NCBI GenBank assembly: GCA_023428085.1
Contig: JAEYZK010000178.1
Span: 1 to 37,979, forward strand
Origin: Pseudomonadota bacterium
GTDB lineage: Bacteria > Myxococcota > Myxococcia > Myxococcales > Anaeromyxobacteraceae
Direction of reading: 5' to 3'
Length of the DNA stretch: 37,979 nt
Shown here: positions 1 through 8,897 of the stretch, piece after piece
Layout: every line of letters begins with the position of its first letter
Position numbering within the stretch: position 1 is the first letter of the stretch
The notes under the pieces: model-generated
Seen by the model: only the letters and a program-made list of their open reading frames with translations
Told to the model about the DNA's origin: nothing
Databases searched by the model: none
Program-made: the position numbers and the translations under genes

Positions 1-223
1 CCGCCCTCGCGCTCGGCGACGTCGCCGCGGCCCGCGAGCTGGCGCTCGCCGGCGTGCGCGCCTCGCCCGGGATCGGCATGGTCCACGAGGCGCTGGGCCT
101 CGCGCTCGAGGCGCAGGGCGACAAGAAGGAGGCCCGGCGCGCGCTGGAGAAGGCGCTGGAGCTCGACCCGAAGCTGGAGCTCGCCCGGGAGCGGCTCCGG
201 AAGCTGCGCTGGGGCATCCTCGG

Positions 224-227
<4 letters not shown>
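1..227 (+). CDS. TPR-repeat protein, C-terminal end (partial)
   Basis: The 5' end lies outside the window. The visible 74 residues, read in the frame that ends with TGA at 225-227, are helical and Ala/Leu/Glu-rich. They include a tetratricopeptide-like unit (GDKKEARRALEKALELDP), whose ELDP end is a TPR hallmark. The stop overlaps the ATG of the following Hsp70 gene (ATGA, 224-227), so the two are very probably translationally coupled in one operon. TPR proteins act as protein-interaction scaffolds; with an Hsp70 next door, a co-chaperone or assembly role is plausible but is inference. Nothing can be said about its N-terminus. Confidence 0.75.
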
Positions 228-2092
<1,865 letters not shown>

Positions 2093-2095
2093 CCG

Positions 2096-2995
2096 ATGGC
2101 CGACGTCGCCGACCTCATCGATCAGGGCATCAAGGCGTACGTCGCCGGGCGGGTGGGGGAGGCCCTGCGCAACTTCCAGTGCGTGCTGGAGCTCGACCCC
2201 GGCAACCCGCGGGCGCGCTCGTACCTGCTCCTCATCCACGGCGGCGCCGCCGGGCTCGTCCCGGAGCTCGCGCCGGCGCAGGGCGCGGCGGCCCCGGGCG
2301 CGCCGGTGCCGCTCCCGGGGGCGGGCGCCCCGGTGTCCGGCGCGGTGCCGCTCCCCGGCTCGTCCCGTCCCACGCCGCGGCCCGTCGCGGCTGGGTCGCC
2401 GGCCGTCCCGCTGCCGACCGCCGGGGGATCCTCGAGCCACCCCGCCTCGACGCAGCTCGACGAGTTCGCGCCGTCGCCGTGGGACGAGGGCCCGGCGGCG
2501 GCGGCCACCTTCGTGCTGGAGCCGGGCGGCGGCCTCGATCTGCAGGCGGTGGCCGACAAGTCCGACCTCCGGCCCCTCGTCCCCGACGTCCCGATCCCCG
2601 CGGCCCAGCCGGCGCGGAAGGAGGTGGACGTCTGGATGCAGGCGGCGAAGGAGCTCTTCGCGCTCGGCGACTTCACCGGCTCCCTCGAGCTCATCGAGAA
2701 GATCCTCCAGGTCGATCCGGACCACGGCAGCGCCCGCGACTACCTCCGCCAGAACGAGGCCACCCTCATCGCGATGTACGAGTCGAAGCTCGGTCCGCTC
2801 GCCGGCGTCCCCCGCCTGGCGATCAAGCCCGAGGAGGTGATGTGGCTGAACCTCGATCACCGCGCGGGGTTCCTGCTCGCGCAGATCGACGGGATGGTGG
2901 ACTACGAGGCCCTCTTCGCGCTCTCCGGGCTGCCCCGGCTCGACACCGCGCGCATCCTCGCGAACCTCATCGCGGACGGGGTGGTCACGAGCTGA
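2096..2995 (+). CDS. TPR protein with Pro/Ala-rich linker, Hsp70 partner candidate
   Basis: 299 aa beginning 3 bp after the Hsp70 stop, so co-transcribed with it. Residues about 5-45 form a TPR-like unit ending LELDPGNPRA. A low-complexity Pro/Ala/Gly linker follows (about 60-165), then a second TPR-like helical region (about 178-225) containing LQVDPDHGSARDYL. The C-terminal 60 residues look like a small winged-helix or helical module (HRAGFLLAQIDGMVDYEALF, then GLPRLDTARILANLI). I see no signal peptide or membrane segment. The arrangement TPR, disordered linker, TPR, small C-terminal domain is typical of myxobacterial scaffold proteins. The exact role is unknown; a dedicated cofactor or client of the adjacent Hsp70 is the simplest inference. 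Confidence 0.8.
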   Translation: MADVADLIDQGIKAYVAGRVGEALRNFQCVLELDPGNPRARSYLLLIHGGAAGLVPELAPAQGAAAPGAPVPLPGAGAPVSGAVPLPGSSRPTPRPVAAGSPAVPLPTAGGSSSHPASTQLDEFAPSPWDEGPAAAATFVLEPGGGLDLQAVADKSDLRPLVPDVPIPAAQPARKEVDVWMQAAKELFALGDFTGSLELIEKILQVDPDHGSARDYLRQNEATLIAMYESKLGPLAGVPRLAIKPEEVMWLNLDHRAGFLLAQIDGMVDYEALFALSGLPRLDTARILANLIADGVVTS

Positions 2996-3001
2996 GCAGC
3001 G

Positions 3002-3078
3002 CCTTCGACTGGGTGCTCGGGCCGCTCGGGCCGGAGTCGAAGGACGACGAGAGTCTGCCGTGCCGCAGCCTGCGGCAC
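3002..3078. terminator. Two strong hairpins at the end of the Hsp70 operon
   Basis: Two inverted repeats follow the stop at 2995. The first has 9-bp perfect arms, CCTTCGACT (3002-3010) and AGTCGAAGG (3035-3043). The second is GTGCCGCAG (3060-3068) and CTGCGGCAC (3070-3078), which would fold with a small loop. They lie between convergent genes and lack a T-run, so they may stop transcription or protect mRNA ends rather than act as classic intrinsic terminators. Confidence 0.5.
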
Positions 3079-3126
3079 CAGGGCCGTCGAGGTTGGCGGA
3101 CGTGACGCTCGCAGCGCCTACACGTC

Positions 3127-3137
3127 TCGAAGCACGA
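3127..3137 (+). repeat. REP-like intergenic motif, copy 1
   Basis: Exact 11-mer TCGAAGCACGA. It recurs at 8672-8682 and 20197-20207, each time in a non-coding gap on the + strand and downstream of sequence that can pair with its GTCGAA part. Confidence 0.4.
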
Positions 3138-3257
3138 GGCGAAGGTGGTCTCGGCGGAGATCGCTCCGGAGGCCCGGCGGGCGACGCGCCGGCGGCACCC
3201 GCACCAGGTGCCCAGCAATCGCTCTGATCCCGCGGCTGAACGAGCCAGCGGACGGGA

Positions 3258-3944
3258 TCAGGCCGAGCGGTGCAGCGGCGCAGGGAGCACATCCGCGAAC
3301 ACGAACCCCTCGCGCTCGACGACCTCGCCCGTCGTGATGGGGATCGGCGCCGAGAACATCGGCCCCTCGAACGCGAACGTGTGGAACTCCCCGTTCTCCC
3401 CGCACGGATCCACGCCCGGCGGGAGCTCCGCGAGCAGCGCGGCGTCGAGCGTGCGGCCCGCGAACGTCCGGTCGAGGCGCCGCGGATCGACGCAGGTGAT
3501 CACCGCCCGCAGGCCGCCCTCGATCATCTCGCGGACGAGCGGTCCGGTGGGGCGTCCCCAGAGCGGGAAGAGCGGCGCGACGCCGGCGCCGGCGAGCTTC
3601 GCCTCGCGGTAGGCGCGCACGTCCTCGAGGAAGAGATCTCCGAAGGCCACGTGGGTCACCCCCTCGGCGCGCGCGGCGGCGAGCGCGGCGGCCATCTCCT
3701 GCTCGTACCGTTCGTTCGGGCAGGGGAACGGGATGCGGATCTTCCGGCAGGGGAGGCCCAGCGCCGCGGCCTGGCGGTCGAGCAGCTCCTCGCGGACCGC
3801 GTGCATCGAGACCCGCCCGAACGCCTCCGTCACCGTCGTGAGGAGGCCGGCGACCTCGACCGCGCCGGTCCGACGGAGCGCGTGCAGCGCCCAGGCGCAG
3901 TCCTTCCCGCTGCTCCAGGCGACCAGGGCACGAGGACGGGACAT
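3258..3944 (-). CDS. Diphthine--ammonia ligase-like ATP pyrophosphatase (DUF71 family)
   Basis: 228-aa protein of the adenine-nucleotide alpha-hydrolase (HUP) fold. The PP-loop is at the N-terminus, WSSGKDCAWALHAL (about residues 10-23), as in the DUF71/MJ0570/Dph6 family. Central and C-terminal family features include AFGDLFLEDVRAYRE and DPCGENGEFHTF, the latter a strong hallmark of the group. Eukaryotic and archaeal members amidate diphthine on EF-2; bacteria lack diphthamide, so the substrate here is unknown, probably an ATP-dependent amidation or other adenylation step. The start ATG at 3944 is preceded by GAGAGGAG. It stands alone, convergent with the Hsp70 operon. Confidence 0.85.
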   Translation of the reverse strand: MSRPRALVAWSSGKDCAWALHALRRTGAVEVAGLLTTVTEAFGRVSMHAVREELLDRQAAALGLPCRKIRIPFPCPNERYEQEMAAALAAARAEGVTHVAFGDLFLEDVRAYREAKLAGAGVAPLFPLWGRPTGPLVREMIEGGLRAVITCVDPRRLDRTFAGRTLDAALLAELPPGVDPCGENGEFHTFAFEGPMFSAPIPITTGEVVEREGFVFADVLPAPLHRSA

Positions 3945-4093
3945 GGACGGGTGGCTCCTCTCGGTCGTTTACAGCTGCTTCATGATCAGTGAGCTGAGAT
4001 TTCGTTCGTCTGCGGCCGCCCAGGCGCTAGGGTGGCGGGCGTGACGGCTCCCACGACAGACCTCGGGCTCGGACGCGGGGCCGCTCACGGGGG

Positions 4094-4561
4094 TCAGTTC
4101 CGGACGATCGCCGTCCACACGCCACGCACCACGAGCCGGCCGTGCTGGTTCACGGTCTCGGTGGTGACCTCGAGGAAGTCGAGGTTCCCGCGCTCCTGCG
4201 CGCGGGTGACGGTCCCGGTGGTGACCAGGGTGTCGCCCGCCCGGACCGGCTCGTGGAACTCGAGGGCCTGCTCGCCGTGCAGGAGGCGCAGCACGTTGAG
4301 GCCGAGCGCGGGATCCGCGCAGGCGGTGGCGAACGGCTGGATCGCGAACACAGCGGCATATGAGGGGGGGGCAAGCAGGGGGCCCGCGCCGTCCCCGCCG
4401 GCCTGGTACGGCGGCGGGGACGCCGCCGGTGGCGCGTTCGGGAAGACGCGCCCCGGCACGCGGCCCCCGGTGGCGGCGGCGAAGTCGAGGATGCTCTCGC
4501 GGCCGGCCTCGTAGAGGTAGGGCCCGTACCGGCGCCCGACGTGGCGGGGATCGACGGGCAC
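4094..4561 (-). CDS. MaoC-like dehydratase, N-terminal/FAS1-like hot-dog subunit (HadA-like)
   Basis: I start it at GTG 4561 (MPVDPRHVGRRYG), giving 155 aa, because GAGGAG lies just upstream and the preceding gene ends at 4567, 5 bp away; the longer upstream reading is a shadow of that gene. The sequence matches the MaoC_dehydrat_N / FAS1-like hot-dog type: a YGPYLYEAGRESILDFAAAT start, a proline-rich loop, PSYAAVF, then the LHGEQALEFHEPVRAGDTL and TTETVNQHGRLVVRG strands. Members pair with a MaoC subunit that carries the catalytic Asp/His, forming a heterodimeric (3R)-hydroxyacyl-ACP/CoA dehydratase such as mycobacterial HadAB. The partner is the upstream gene at 4567-4971. Assignment to fatty-acid or other acyl-chain synthesis is inference from the family. 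Confidence 0.85.
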   Translation of the reverse strand: MPVDPRHVGRRYGPYLYEAGRESILDFAAATGGRVPGRVFPNAPPAASPPPYQAGGDGAGPLLAPPSYAAVFAIQPFATACADPALGLNVLRLLHGEQALEFHEPVRAGDTLVTTGTVTRAQERGNLDFLEVTTETVNQHGRLVVRGVWTAIVRN

Positions 4562-4566
4562 GGCGG

Positions 4567-4971
4567 TCAGCTCCTCGCCTCGGCCGCCACGGCCTCGGCG
4601 ACGGCGCCCTTCAGGACCTCCTCGCCGGCCTGGTTCGTGGCCTCGATCGCGAGGCGGATCCGCGGCCCTTCCACGGCCACGCACCGGCCCTGGAAGCGGA
4701 TGACGTCCCCGACCTGGACCGGCTTCGTGAACCGCGCGCGGAGGCGCTTCAGCAGCGTCGGATCGCCGAGGTAGCTGACGCACGCGTCCGTGAGCCACGA
4801 GAACGTGCACATGCCCTGCAGGATGACGCCCTCGTAGCCTGCGGCGCGGCCCACCACCGGGTCGATGTGGATCGGGTTGTAGTCGCCCGAGGCGCCGGCG
4901 TAATAGACCGGCCGGTACGGATCGACCTCCCGCACCCACTCGAACGTGTCGCCCACCGTGAAGCGCCGCAT
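4567..4971 (-). CDS. MaoC-like (R)-hydratase/dehydratase subunit (HadB-like)
   Basis: 134 aa from ATG 4971, preceded by GAGAGGGAGG. It has the single hot-dog fold with the hydratase-2 motif ASGDYNPIHIDP (about residues 27-38), whose Asp and His are the catalytic pair. Further hot-dog strands follow (GVILQGMCTFSWL, FTKPVQVGDVIRFQG, IEATNQAGEEVLKGAVAEAV). It catalyses hydration of trans-2-enoyl thioesters or the reverse dehydration of 3R-hydroxyacyl thioesters. Being 5 bp upstream of the FAS1-like subunit, it probably forms a HadAB-type heterodimer. I chose the ATG over the much longer upstream reading because that reading overlaps the next gene. Confidence 0.87.
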   Translation of the reverse strand: MRRFTVGDTFEWVREVDPYRPVYYAGASGDYNPIHIDPVVGRAAGYEGVILQGMCTFSWLTDACVSYLGDPTLLKRLRARFTKPVQVGDVIRFQGRCVAVEGPRIRLAIEATNQAGEEVLKGAVAEAVAAEARS

Positions 4972-5045
4972 CGCCTCCCTCTCGCGGGCGGATGCCTTAA
5001 CACGGGGCGCCGCGGCCGTGCACGCCGGCGCGACCACGCGCTGCG

Positions 5046-6179
5046 TCACGCGCCGGGACGCGGATCGAGCGGGTCGTCGATCTCGCCCGCCTGCGCCGCC
5101 TCCTCCAGCTCGCGCCGCCGGGCGTAGCTCGCCGCCACGTACTCGATGAGGCGGTCGAGGTAGCTGGCGATCGGCGGGCACTGGATGCCCGTGCCGTCGA
5201 GGAGCTCGAGCAGGTTGCGGCAGTTGTAGATGGCGAGGTGGTTCACGTACTCGATCGCCGGCCGGTGCACGCCCGAGAACCGCTCGAACAGCGGGAGCTG
5301 CAGGAGCGCCTGGAACGCGCGCGCGGGGACGGAGACCTGGGGCAGCTTCTTCCCGGCGCGCGCGGCGATCATCTCGTAGACGCGCCGGGCGGAGAGCGGG
5401 GCGGGATCGACCAGGTGCACGGTCTTCCCCACGCCGCGCGGGTTCTCGGCGATGGCGCGCGCCGCCTCGATCACGAAGTCCACCGGGACGACGTTGAGCG
5501 GCGCGACCGCGTCGCCGGGGAGGGGGAGGGGGACCGCGAGCGGCGAGGCGACGAGGAGGATGGCGAGCGCGTACGGGCCCTCGAACCGGTCGATCTCGCC
5601 GGTGCGCGAGTCGCCCACGACGATGCTCGGCCGGTAGATGGTCGCGGGCAGCGTGGACTGCGCGCGGCGGACGAGCAGCTCGGCCTGGTACTTCGTCTCC
5701 TCGTACGCGTTGTGGAACCGCTGCCCCATCGCCAGCTCGTCCTCGAGGATGACGCCGACGCGGTCTCCTGAGACGTATGCGGTCGAGAAGTGGTTGAGCC
5801 GCCGGAGCCCGGGCGCGACCTGGCAGAGCTCGAGCACGGCCCGCGTCCCCTCGACGTGGATGCGCCGCAGGTCGGCCTTGGGCACCCGGAGATCGGTCCG
5901 GCCCGCGAGGTGCCAGGCGTCGGTGAGGACGGCGGCGAGCCCCTTCCACTCCGCGCCGGACAGGCCGAGGTGCATCCGCTGCACGTCGCCCTCGAGGATC
6001 TCGGCGCGCTGCGCGCCCGCGGTCGCGAGCTCGGCCTGCGCCCGGGCGACGTCCTTCGCCTGGACGAGCACCAGCAGCCGGTCGCCGGGCGCCGCCGCGC
6101 CGGCGAGCGCGCGCACGAGGCGCCTGCCGATGAAGCCGGGAAACCCGGTGACGAAGTGGACGCGCGCCGAAGCCCCCAT
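5046..6179 (-). CDS. Extended SDR / thioester-reductase-like NAD(P)-dependent protein
   Basis: 377 aa. The Rossmann dinucleotide motif is VTGFPGFIGRRLVRAL (about residues 10-25). Further extended-SDR features are the acidic EILEGDVQ segment, VEGTRAVLELCQ, the serine/tyrosine active-site region (NHFSTAYVSGD, then the downstream YEETKYQAE carrying the Tyr-x-x-x-Lys pair) and IYRPSIVVGDSRTGE. This pattern resembles male-sterility / thioester-reductase-like NAD-binding proteins, which reduce or otherwise modify acyl thioesters. It starts 7 bp after coaE, in the same orientation, and the MaoC pair is downstream, so the cluster looks acyl-CoA/ACP related. Substrate unknown. Confidence 0.82.
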   Translation of the reverse strand: MGASARVHFVTGFPGFIGRRLVRALAGAAAPGDRLLVLVQAKDVARAQAELATAGAQRAEILEGDVQRMHLGLSGAEWKGLAAVLTDAWHLAGRTDLRVPKADLRRIHVEGTRAVLELCQVAPGLRRLNHFSTAYVSGDRVGVILEDELAMGQRFHNAYEETKYQAELLVRRAQSTLPATIYRPSIVVGDSRTGEIDRFEGPYALAILLVASPLAVPLPLPGDAVAPLNVVPVDFVIEAARAIAENPRGVGKTVHLVDPAPLSARRVYEMIAARAGKKLPQVSVPARAFQALLQLPLFERFSGVHRPAIEYVNHLAIYNCRNLLELLDGTGIQCPPIASYLDRLIEYVAASYARRRELEEAAQAGEIDDPLDPRPGA

Positions 6180-6186
6180 CGCGCGG

Positions 6187-6822
6187 TCAATAGCGCACGG
6201 GCGCCGCGTTGGGAAGCTTCCGCCCGAGGCCCTGGCGGAGATCGGCGAGCAGCCGGTCGGCCTTCGGGGCGAGCGCCCCGGGCGCGCCGGTGTTGTCGAC
6301 CACGAAGTCCGCGCGCGCGGCCTTCTCGTCGATGGGGAGCTGCGCCGCGAGGCGGGCCTCGGCCTCGAACGGGGTGAGGCCGTCGCGCTCCACCAGGCGG
6401 GCGAGCTGCACCGCGCGGGGGGTCCAGACCACCACGACCGCGTCCACGGTCCGGTCGAGGCCCACCTCGTACAGGAGCGGGACGTCGTAGAACCCGAGCA
6501 CGTGCCCCGCGGCCTCGAGGCGGCGCACCTCCGCCTCCATCAGCGCACGCACCGCCGGGTGGGTGATCGCCTCGAGCGTGCGCCGCGCCTCGGGATCCGC
6601 GAACACGCGAGCGCCGATCCAGCGGCGATCGAGCCCGCCGTCGGGGAGGAGCGCCTGGGGACCGAACGCCTCGGCGATGCGGGCCAGCGCCGGCGACCCG
6701 GGCCGCACCGCCTCGCGCGCGAGCGCGTCGGCGTCCACCACCGGCGCGCCGCGCTCCCGGAGCAGCGCCGCGAACGTGCTCTTGCCCGAGGCGATGCCGC
6801 CGGTCAGGCCGACGAGCCGCAA
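6187..6822 (-). CDS. coaE: Dephospho-CoA kinase
   Basis: Final step of coenzyme A synthesis: phosphorylation of the 3'-hydroxyl of dephospho-CoA with ATP, in the cytoplasm. 211 aa, normal for the family. The P-loop GLTGGIASGKST lies at about residues 5-16, followed by VVDADALAREAV with the conserved DAD, the helical insert IGARVFADPEARRTLEAITHP, and FYDVPLLYEVGL. The lid region VERDGLTPFEAEARLAAQ and the C-terminal VVDNTG complete the family pattern. The start is TTG at 6822, 3 bp after the upstream stop, indicating an operon with the exported protein at 6826-7362. Confidence 0.95.
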   Translation of the reverse strand: MRLVGLTGGIASGKSTFAALLRERGAPVVDADALAREAVRPGSPALARIAEAFGPQALLPDGGLDRRWIGARVFADPEARRTLEAITHPAVRALMEAEVRRLEAAGHVLGFYDVPLLYEVGLDRTVDAVVVVWTPRAVQLARLVERDGLTPFEAEARLAAQLPIDEKAARADFVVDNTGAPGALAPKADRLLADLRQGLGRKLPNAAPVRY

Positions 6823-6825
6823 GGG

Positions 6826-7362
6826 TCAATCCGCCTTCGGCTTCGCCGCCTCGGCCGCGGCCGGCTTCCCGGCGTCCCCCTCGGCCTTCGCGCCGCCGGG
6901 CCGCGCTTGCTCGGGGCGCGCAGCGCCCGCCTTGGCGGGGCCGAACGAGAGCGCCTCGGCGCCGCTGCCGTCCTTCGCCCAGTACACGGTCACGCCCTGC
7001 GACCCGTAGATCCACACCTTCTGGAACGTGGCGTCCACGAAGGTCTTCTGCGAGGGCTTCCCGTACTTGCCCTCGATCGTCTCCGGGTCGAGGGGGATCG
7101 TCAGGAACACGGTGATCTCCTGCACCCGCCCCCCGTCGTCCAGGTGGAACTGCACCTGCTTCGTGCCCTCCATCGCCTGGTCGCCGAAGTAGCCGAGCAC
7201 CGCACGCGCGCCGCTCTTGGTCCGCTTGGTGGGCTCGCCGAACCGCTGCTCCACCTGGGCCTGCGTCGTCGAGCCCGGGGTGACGCCGTTCCAGGGGGCC
7301 GCGAGGGCCGAGGCGGGGCCGGAGAGGAGGGGGACGATCAAGGCCAGCTGTGCGATGCGCAT
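6826..7362 (-). CDS. Exported protein with SmpA/OmlA-like motif
   Basis: 178 aa with an N-terminal signal peptide (MRIAQLALIVPLLSGPASALA, cleaved about residue 22; no lipobox Cys). The mature part begins PWNGVTPGSTTQAQVEQRFGEP, which resembles the SmpA/OmlA/BamE-type 'G-x-T-x-x-V-x-x-x-F-G-x-P' helix. A second copy-like element, PLDPETIEGKYGKPSQKTFV, is followed by strands (FQKVWIYGSQGVTVYW). The C-terminal 45 residues are Ala/Lys/Pro-rich and probably disordered. Function unknown; periplasmic or envelope location is inferred. A TATAAT box lies only 5 nt upstream of the ATG, so the mRNA may be leaderless. Confidence 0.75.
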   Translation of the reverse strand: MRIAQLALIVPLLSGPASALAAPWNGVTPGSTTQAQVEQRFGEPTKRTKSGARAVLGYFGDQAMEGTKQVQFHLDDGGRVQEITVFLTIPLDPETIEGKYGKPSQKTFVDATFQKVWIYGSQGVTVYWAKDGSGAEALSFGPAKAGAARPEQARPGGAKAEGDAGKPAAAEAAKPKAD

Positions 7363-7367
7363 GAGGC

Positions 7368-7375
7368 ATTATACT
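7368..7375. promoter_or_regulatory. Shared -10-like box between divergent genes
   Basis: The octamer ATTATACT reads TATAAT on the - strand (7373-7368), 5 nt before the ATG at 7362, and TATACT on the + strand (7370-7375), 9 nt before the GTG at 7385. This AT-rich island in very GC-rich DNA fits a bidirectional -10 element giving leaderless or very short leaders. No convincing -35 is seen. Confidence 0.4.
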
Positions 7376-7384
7376 CCGGGCCCC

Positions 7385-7960
7385 GTGATCCTCCCCGCCC
7401 CGAGAACCCTGGCCCCGCTCCTCGCCGTCCTGCTGCCGGCCGCCGCCGCCGCCGTGGACCCGCAGCCCGCCGCGCCCCAGGCCGCCGCCCCGAGCGCGGT
7501 CCGCTCCGTCGGCACGGCCGCCGGCGCCCGCGTCGGCCCCGAGACGTGCAAGGCCTGCCACGCCGCCGCCTACGAGGCCTGGCGGGTGGGGCCGCACGCG
7601 CGCGCCTTCGAGGCGCTGCCTGCGCACAACCGCAAGGACCCGCGCTGCCTGTCGTGCCACTCGCCGGACGCCGACGCCGGCCTCTCGGGCATCACCTGCG
7701 AGGCGTGCCACGGCCCGGGGAGCCTCTACGCCGCGCCCTACGTGATGCGCGATCCGGAGCTCGCGCGGCTGCTCGGCCTCGCCGATCCCGGTGAGAAGGC
7801 CTGCGTCGCCTGCCACGGCGAGTCCGCCCCGAGCCTCGTCCGGTTCGAGTACGGGAAGAAGCTGCCGCTCATCGATCACTGGACGAAGGAGCGCGCCCCC
7901 GCCGCCGCGCCCGCACAGCCAGCGCCCGCCAAGCCCGCGGCCCCCGCGAAAGGAAAGTGA
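7385..7960 (+). CDS. Exported tetrahaem cytochrome c
   Basis: 191 aa from GTG 7385. A signal peptide (ILPAPRTLAPLLAVLLPAAAAA) is followed by a Pro/Ala spacer and four CXXCH haem-attachment motifs: CKACH (about residue 55), CLSCH, CEACH and CVACH. The spacing, with 'TCEACHGPG' and 'ACVACHGE', resembles the cytochrome c554 / cyt_c_NapC-like multihaem group of Geobacter and Anaeromyxobacter. Periplasmic electron transfer is the expected role. The C-terminus is an Ala/Pro/Lys tail. It ends 1 bp before the engB start. The longer upstream reading of this frame would begin inside the divergent gene and bury the signal peptide. Confidence 0.88.
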   Translation: MILPAPRTLAPLLAVLLPAAAAAVDPQPAAPQAAAPSAVRSVGTAAGARVGPETCKACHAAAYEAWRVGPHARAFEALPAHNRKDPRCLSCHSPDADAGLSGITCEACHGPGSLYAAPYVMRDPELARLLGLADPGEKACVACHGESAPSLVRFEYGKKLPLIDHWTKERAPAAAPAQPAPAKPAAPAKGK

Positions 7961-7961
7961 C

Positions 7962-8594
7962 GTGGCCATCCAGGTGGTCTCTGCCGAGTTCTCCCGGACC
8001 GCGACGAAGCCCACGGAGTGGCCGCGGGGCAGGACCCCCGAGGTCGCGTTCGTCGGCCGGTCGAACGTCGGCAAGTCGTCGATGCTCAACGCGCTCACCC
8101 GGCGCAAGGGGCTCGCCCGCGTCTCGAACACGCCGGGCCGCACCCGCGCCCTCCAGTTCTTCGACGTGAGCTACCGGCCGACGCCCGCGGCGCGCCCGCG
8201 GGCGCTGCGGCTCTGCGATCTCCCCGGGTACGGCTACGCCAAGGTCTCGAAGGCCGAGCGCGACGCGTGGGCGGCGATGATCGAGGACTACCTGCGCGAG
8301 CGCGACGTGCTCCGGGCGGTGGTGCTCATCGTGGACGCGCGGCACCCGCCCGCGGAGAGCGATCTCGACGCGGCCGGGTTCCTGTCGGGCGCCGGGCGGC
8401 GGGTGGTCGTCGCCGCGACCAAGATGGACAAGCTCGCGAGGACGCGGCAGGGGGCGGCGCTCGCGGAGGTGGAGAAGGCGCTCGGGCTCCCGCGGGGCGA
8501 CGCGGTGCCGTTCTCGGCGGTGGAGGGGACGGGCGCGGAGAAGCTCTGGGCGCGGCTCGCGGCGATCGCCGCGGAGGAGCCTGCCAGCTCGTAG
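7962..8594 (+). CDS. engB: Ribosome-biogenesis GTP-binding protein EngB/YsxC
   Basis: 210-aa TRAFAC-class GTPase needed for assembly of the large ribosomal subunit. Visible G motifs: G1 GRSNVGKSS (about residues 31-39), G2 region NTPGRTRALQFF, G3 DLPGYGYAK, G4 TKMDKL, with SAVEGTG near G5. DLPGYGYAKV is diagnostic for EngB. The start is GTG 7962, one base after the cytochrome stop, with a good Shine-Dalgarno (AAAGGAAAG) inside the end of that gene. Coupling to a cytochrome gene looks like positional economy rather than functional linkage. Confidence 0.95.
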   Translation: MAIQVVSAEFSRTATKPTEWPRGRTPEVAFVGRSNVGKSSMLNALTRRKGLARVSNTPGRTRALQFFDVSYRPTPAARPRALRLCDLPGYGYAKVSKAERDAWAAMIEDYLRERDVLRAVVLIVDARHPPAESDLDAAGFLSGAGRRVVVAATKMDKLARTRQGAALAEVEKALGLPRGDAVPFSAVEGTGAEKLWARLAAIAAEEPASS

Positions 8595-8621
8595 GCGTGT
8601 CTTGCCGATCGCCGCTCGCCC

Positions 8622-8682
8622 TTCGACAGCTCAGGGCGCGCGGGATCTCATGTCCGCGCGCGGTGAGCTCGTCGAAGCACGA
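8622..8682. repeat. REP-like hairpin element, copy 2
   Basis: Nested inverted repeat between convergent genes. Outer arms TTCGACAGCTCA (8622-8633) and TGAGCTCGTCGAA (8664-8676) pair with a small bulge; inner arms GCGCGCGG (8636-8643) and CCGCGCGC (8654-8661) are perfect. It is followed by the 11-mer TCGAAGCACGA (8672-8682) shared with two other gaps. It may also act as a bidirectional terminator. Confidence 0.5.
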
Positions 8683-8709
8683 GCGGGGACAGGTGCGCGC
8701 ACCAGGGCT

Positions 8710-8886
8710 TCAGGGCTTCACGCCGGCGCGCAGCTTCGCGGACCACTCGCGGACGTACTGCCTGTACTTCTCGAGGTCGCCCTTGCGGCGCTCGAGGAGC
8801 TTGGCGGCCTCCTCGAGGAACTTGGGGTTGTTCTTCGGGTACCCCGCGCCGTTGTACTCGCCGATGATCTTTCCCGGTTTGACCAC
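8710..8886 (-). CDS. Small 58-aa protein downstream of nitrilase-fold gene
   Basis: Not recognised. I take GTG 8886 as the start because AGGAGG (8898-8893) lies 6 nt before it. That Shine-Dalgarno overlaps the TGA of the upstream 584-aa gene, so translation is probably coupled. The protein begins MVKPGKIIGEYNGAGYP, then a basic/acidic helix (FLEEAAKLLERRKGDLEKYR, continuing to about residue 50) and ends GVKP. It has no signal peptide or membrane segment. A GTG at 8901 would add five residues but has no clear ribosome binding site. Confidence 0.6.
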   Translation of the reverse strand: MVKPGKIIGEYNGAGYPKNNPKFLEEAAKLLERRKGDLEKYRQYVREWSAKLRAGVKP

Positions 8887-8897
8887 GACGCCCCTCC

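Noticed and set aside
5471..8143. 890-aa open frame on the - strand
   Set aside because: It runs through coaE, the SDR, the cytochrome and engB in other frames; its product is Arg/Pro/Gly-rich, as expected for a shadow in GC-rich DNA.
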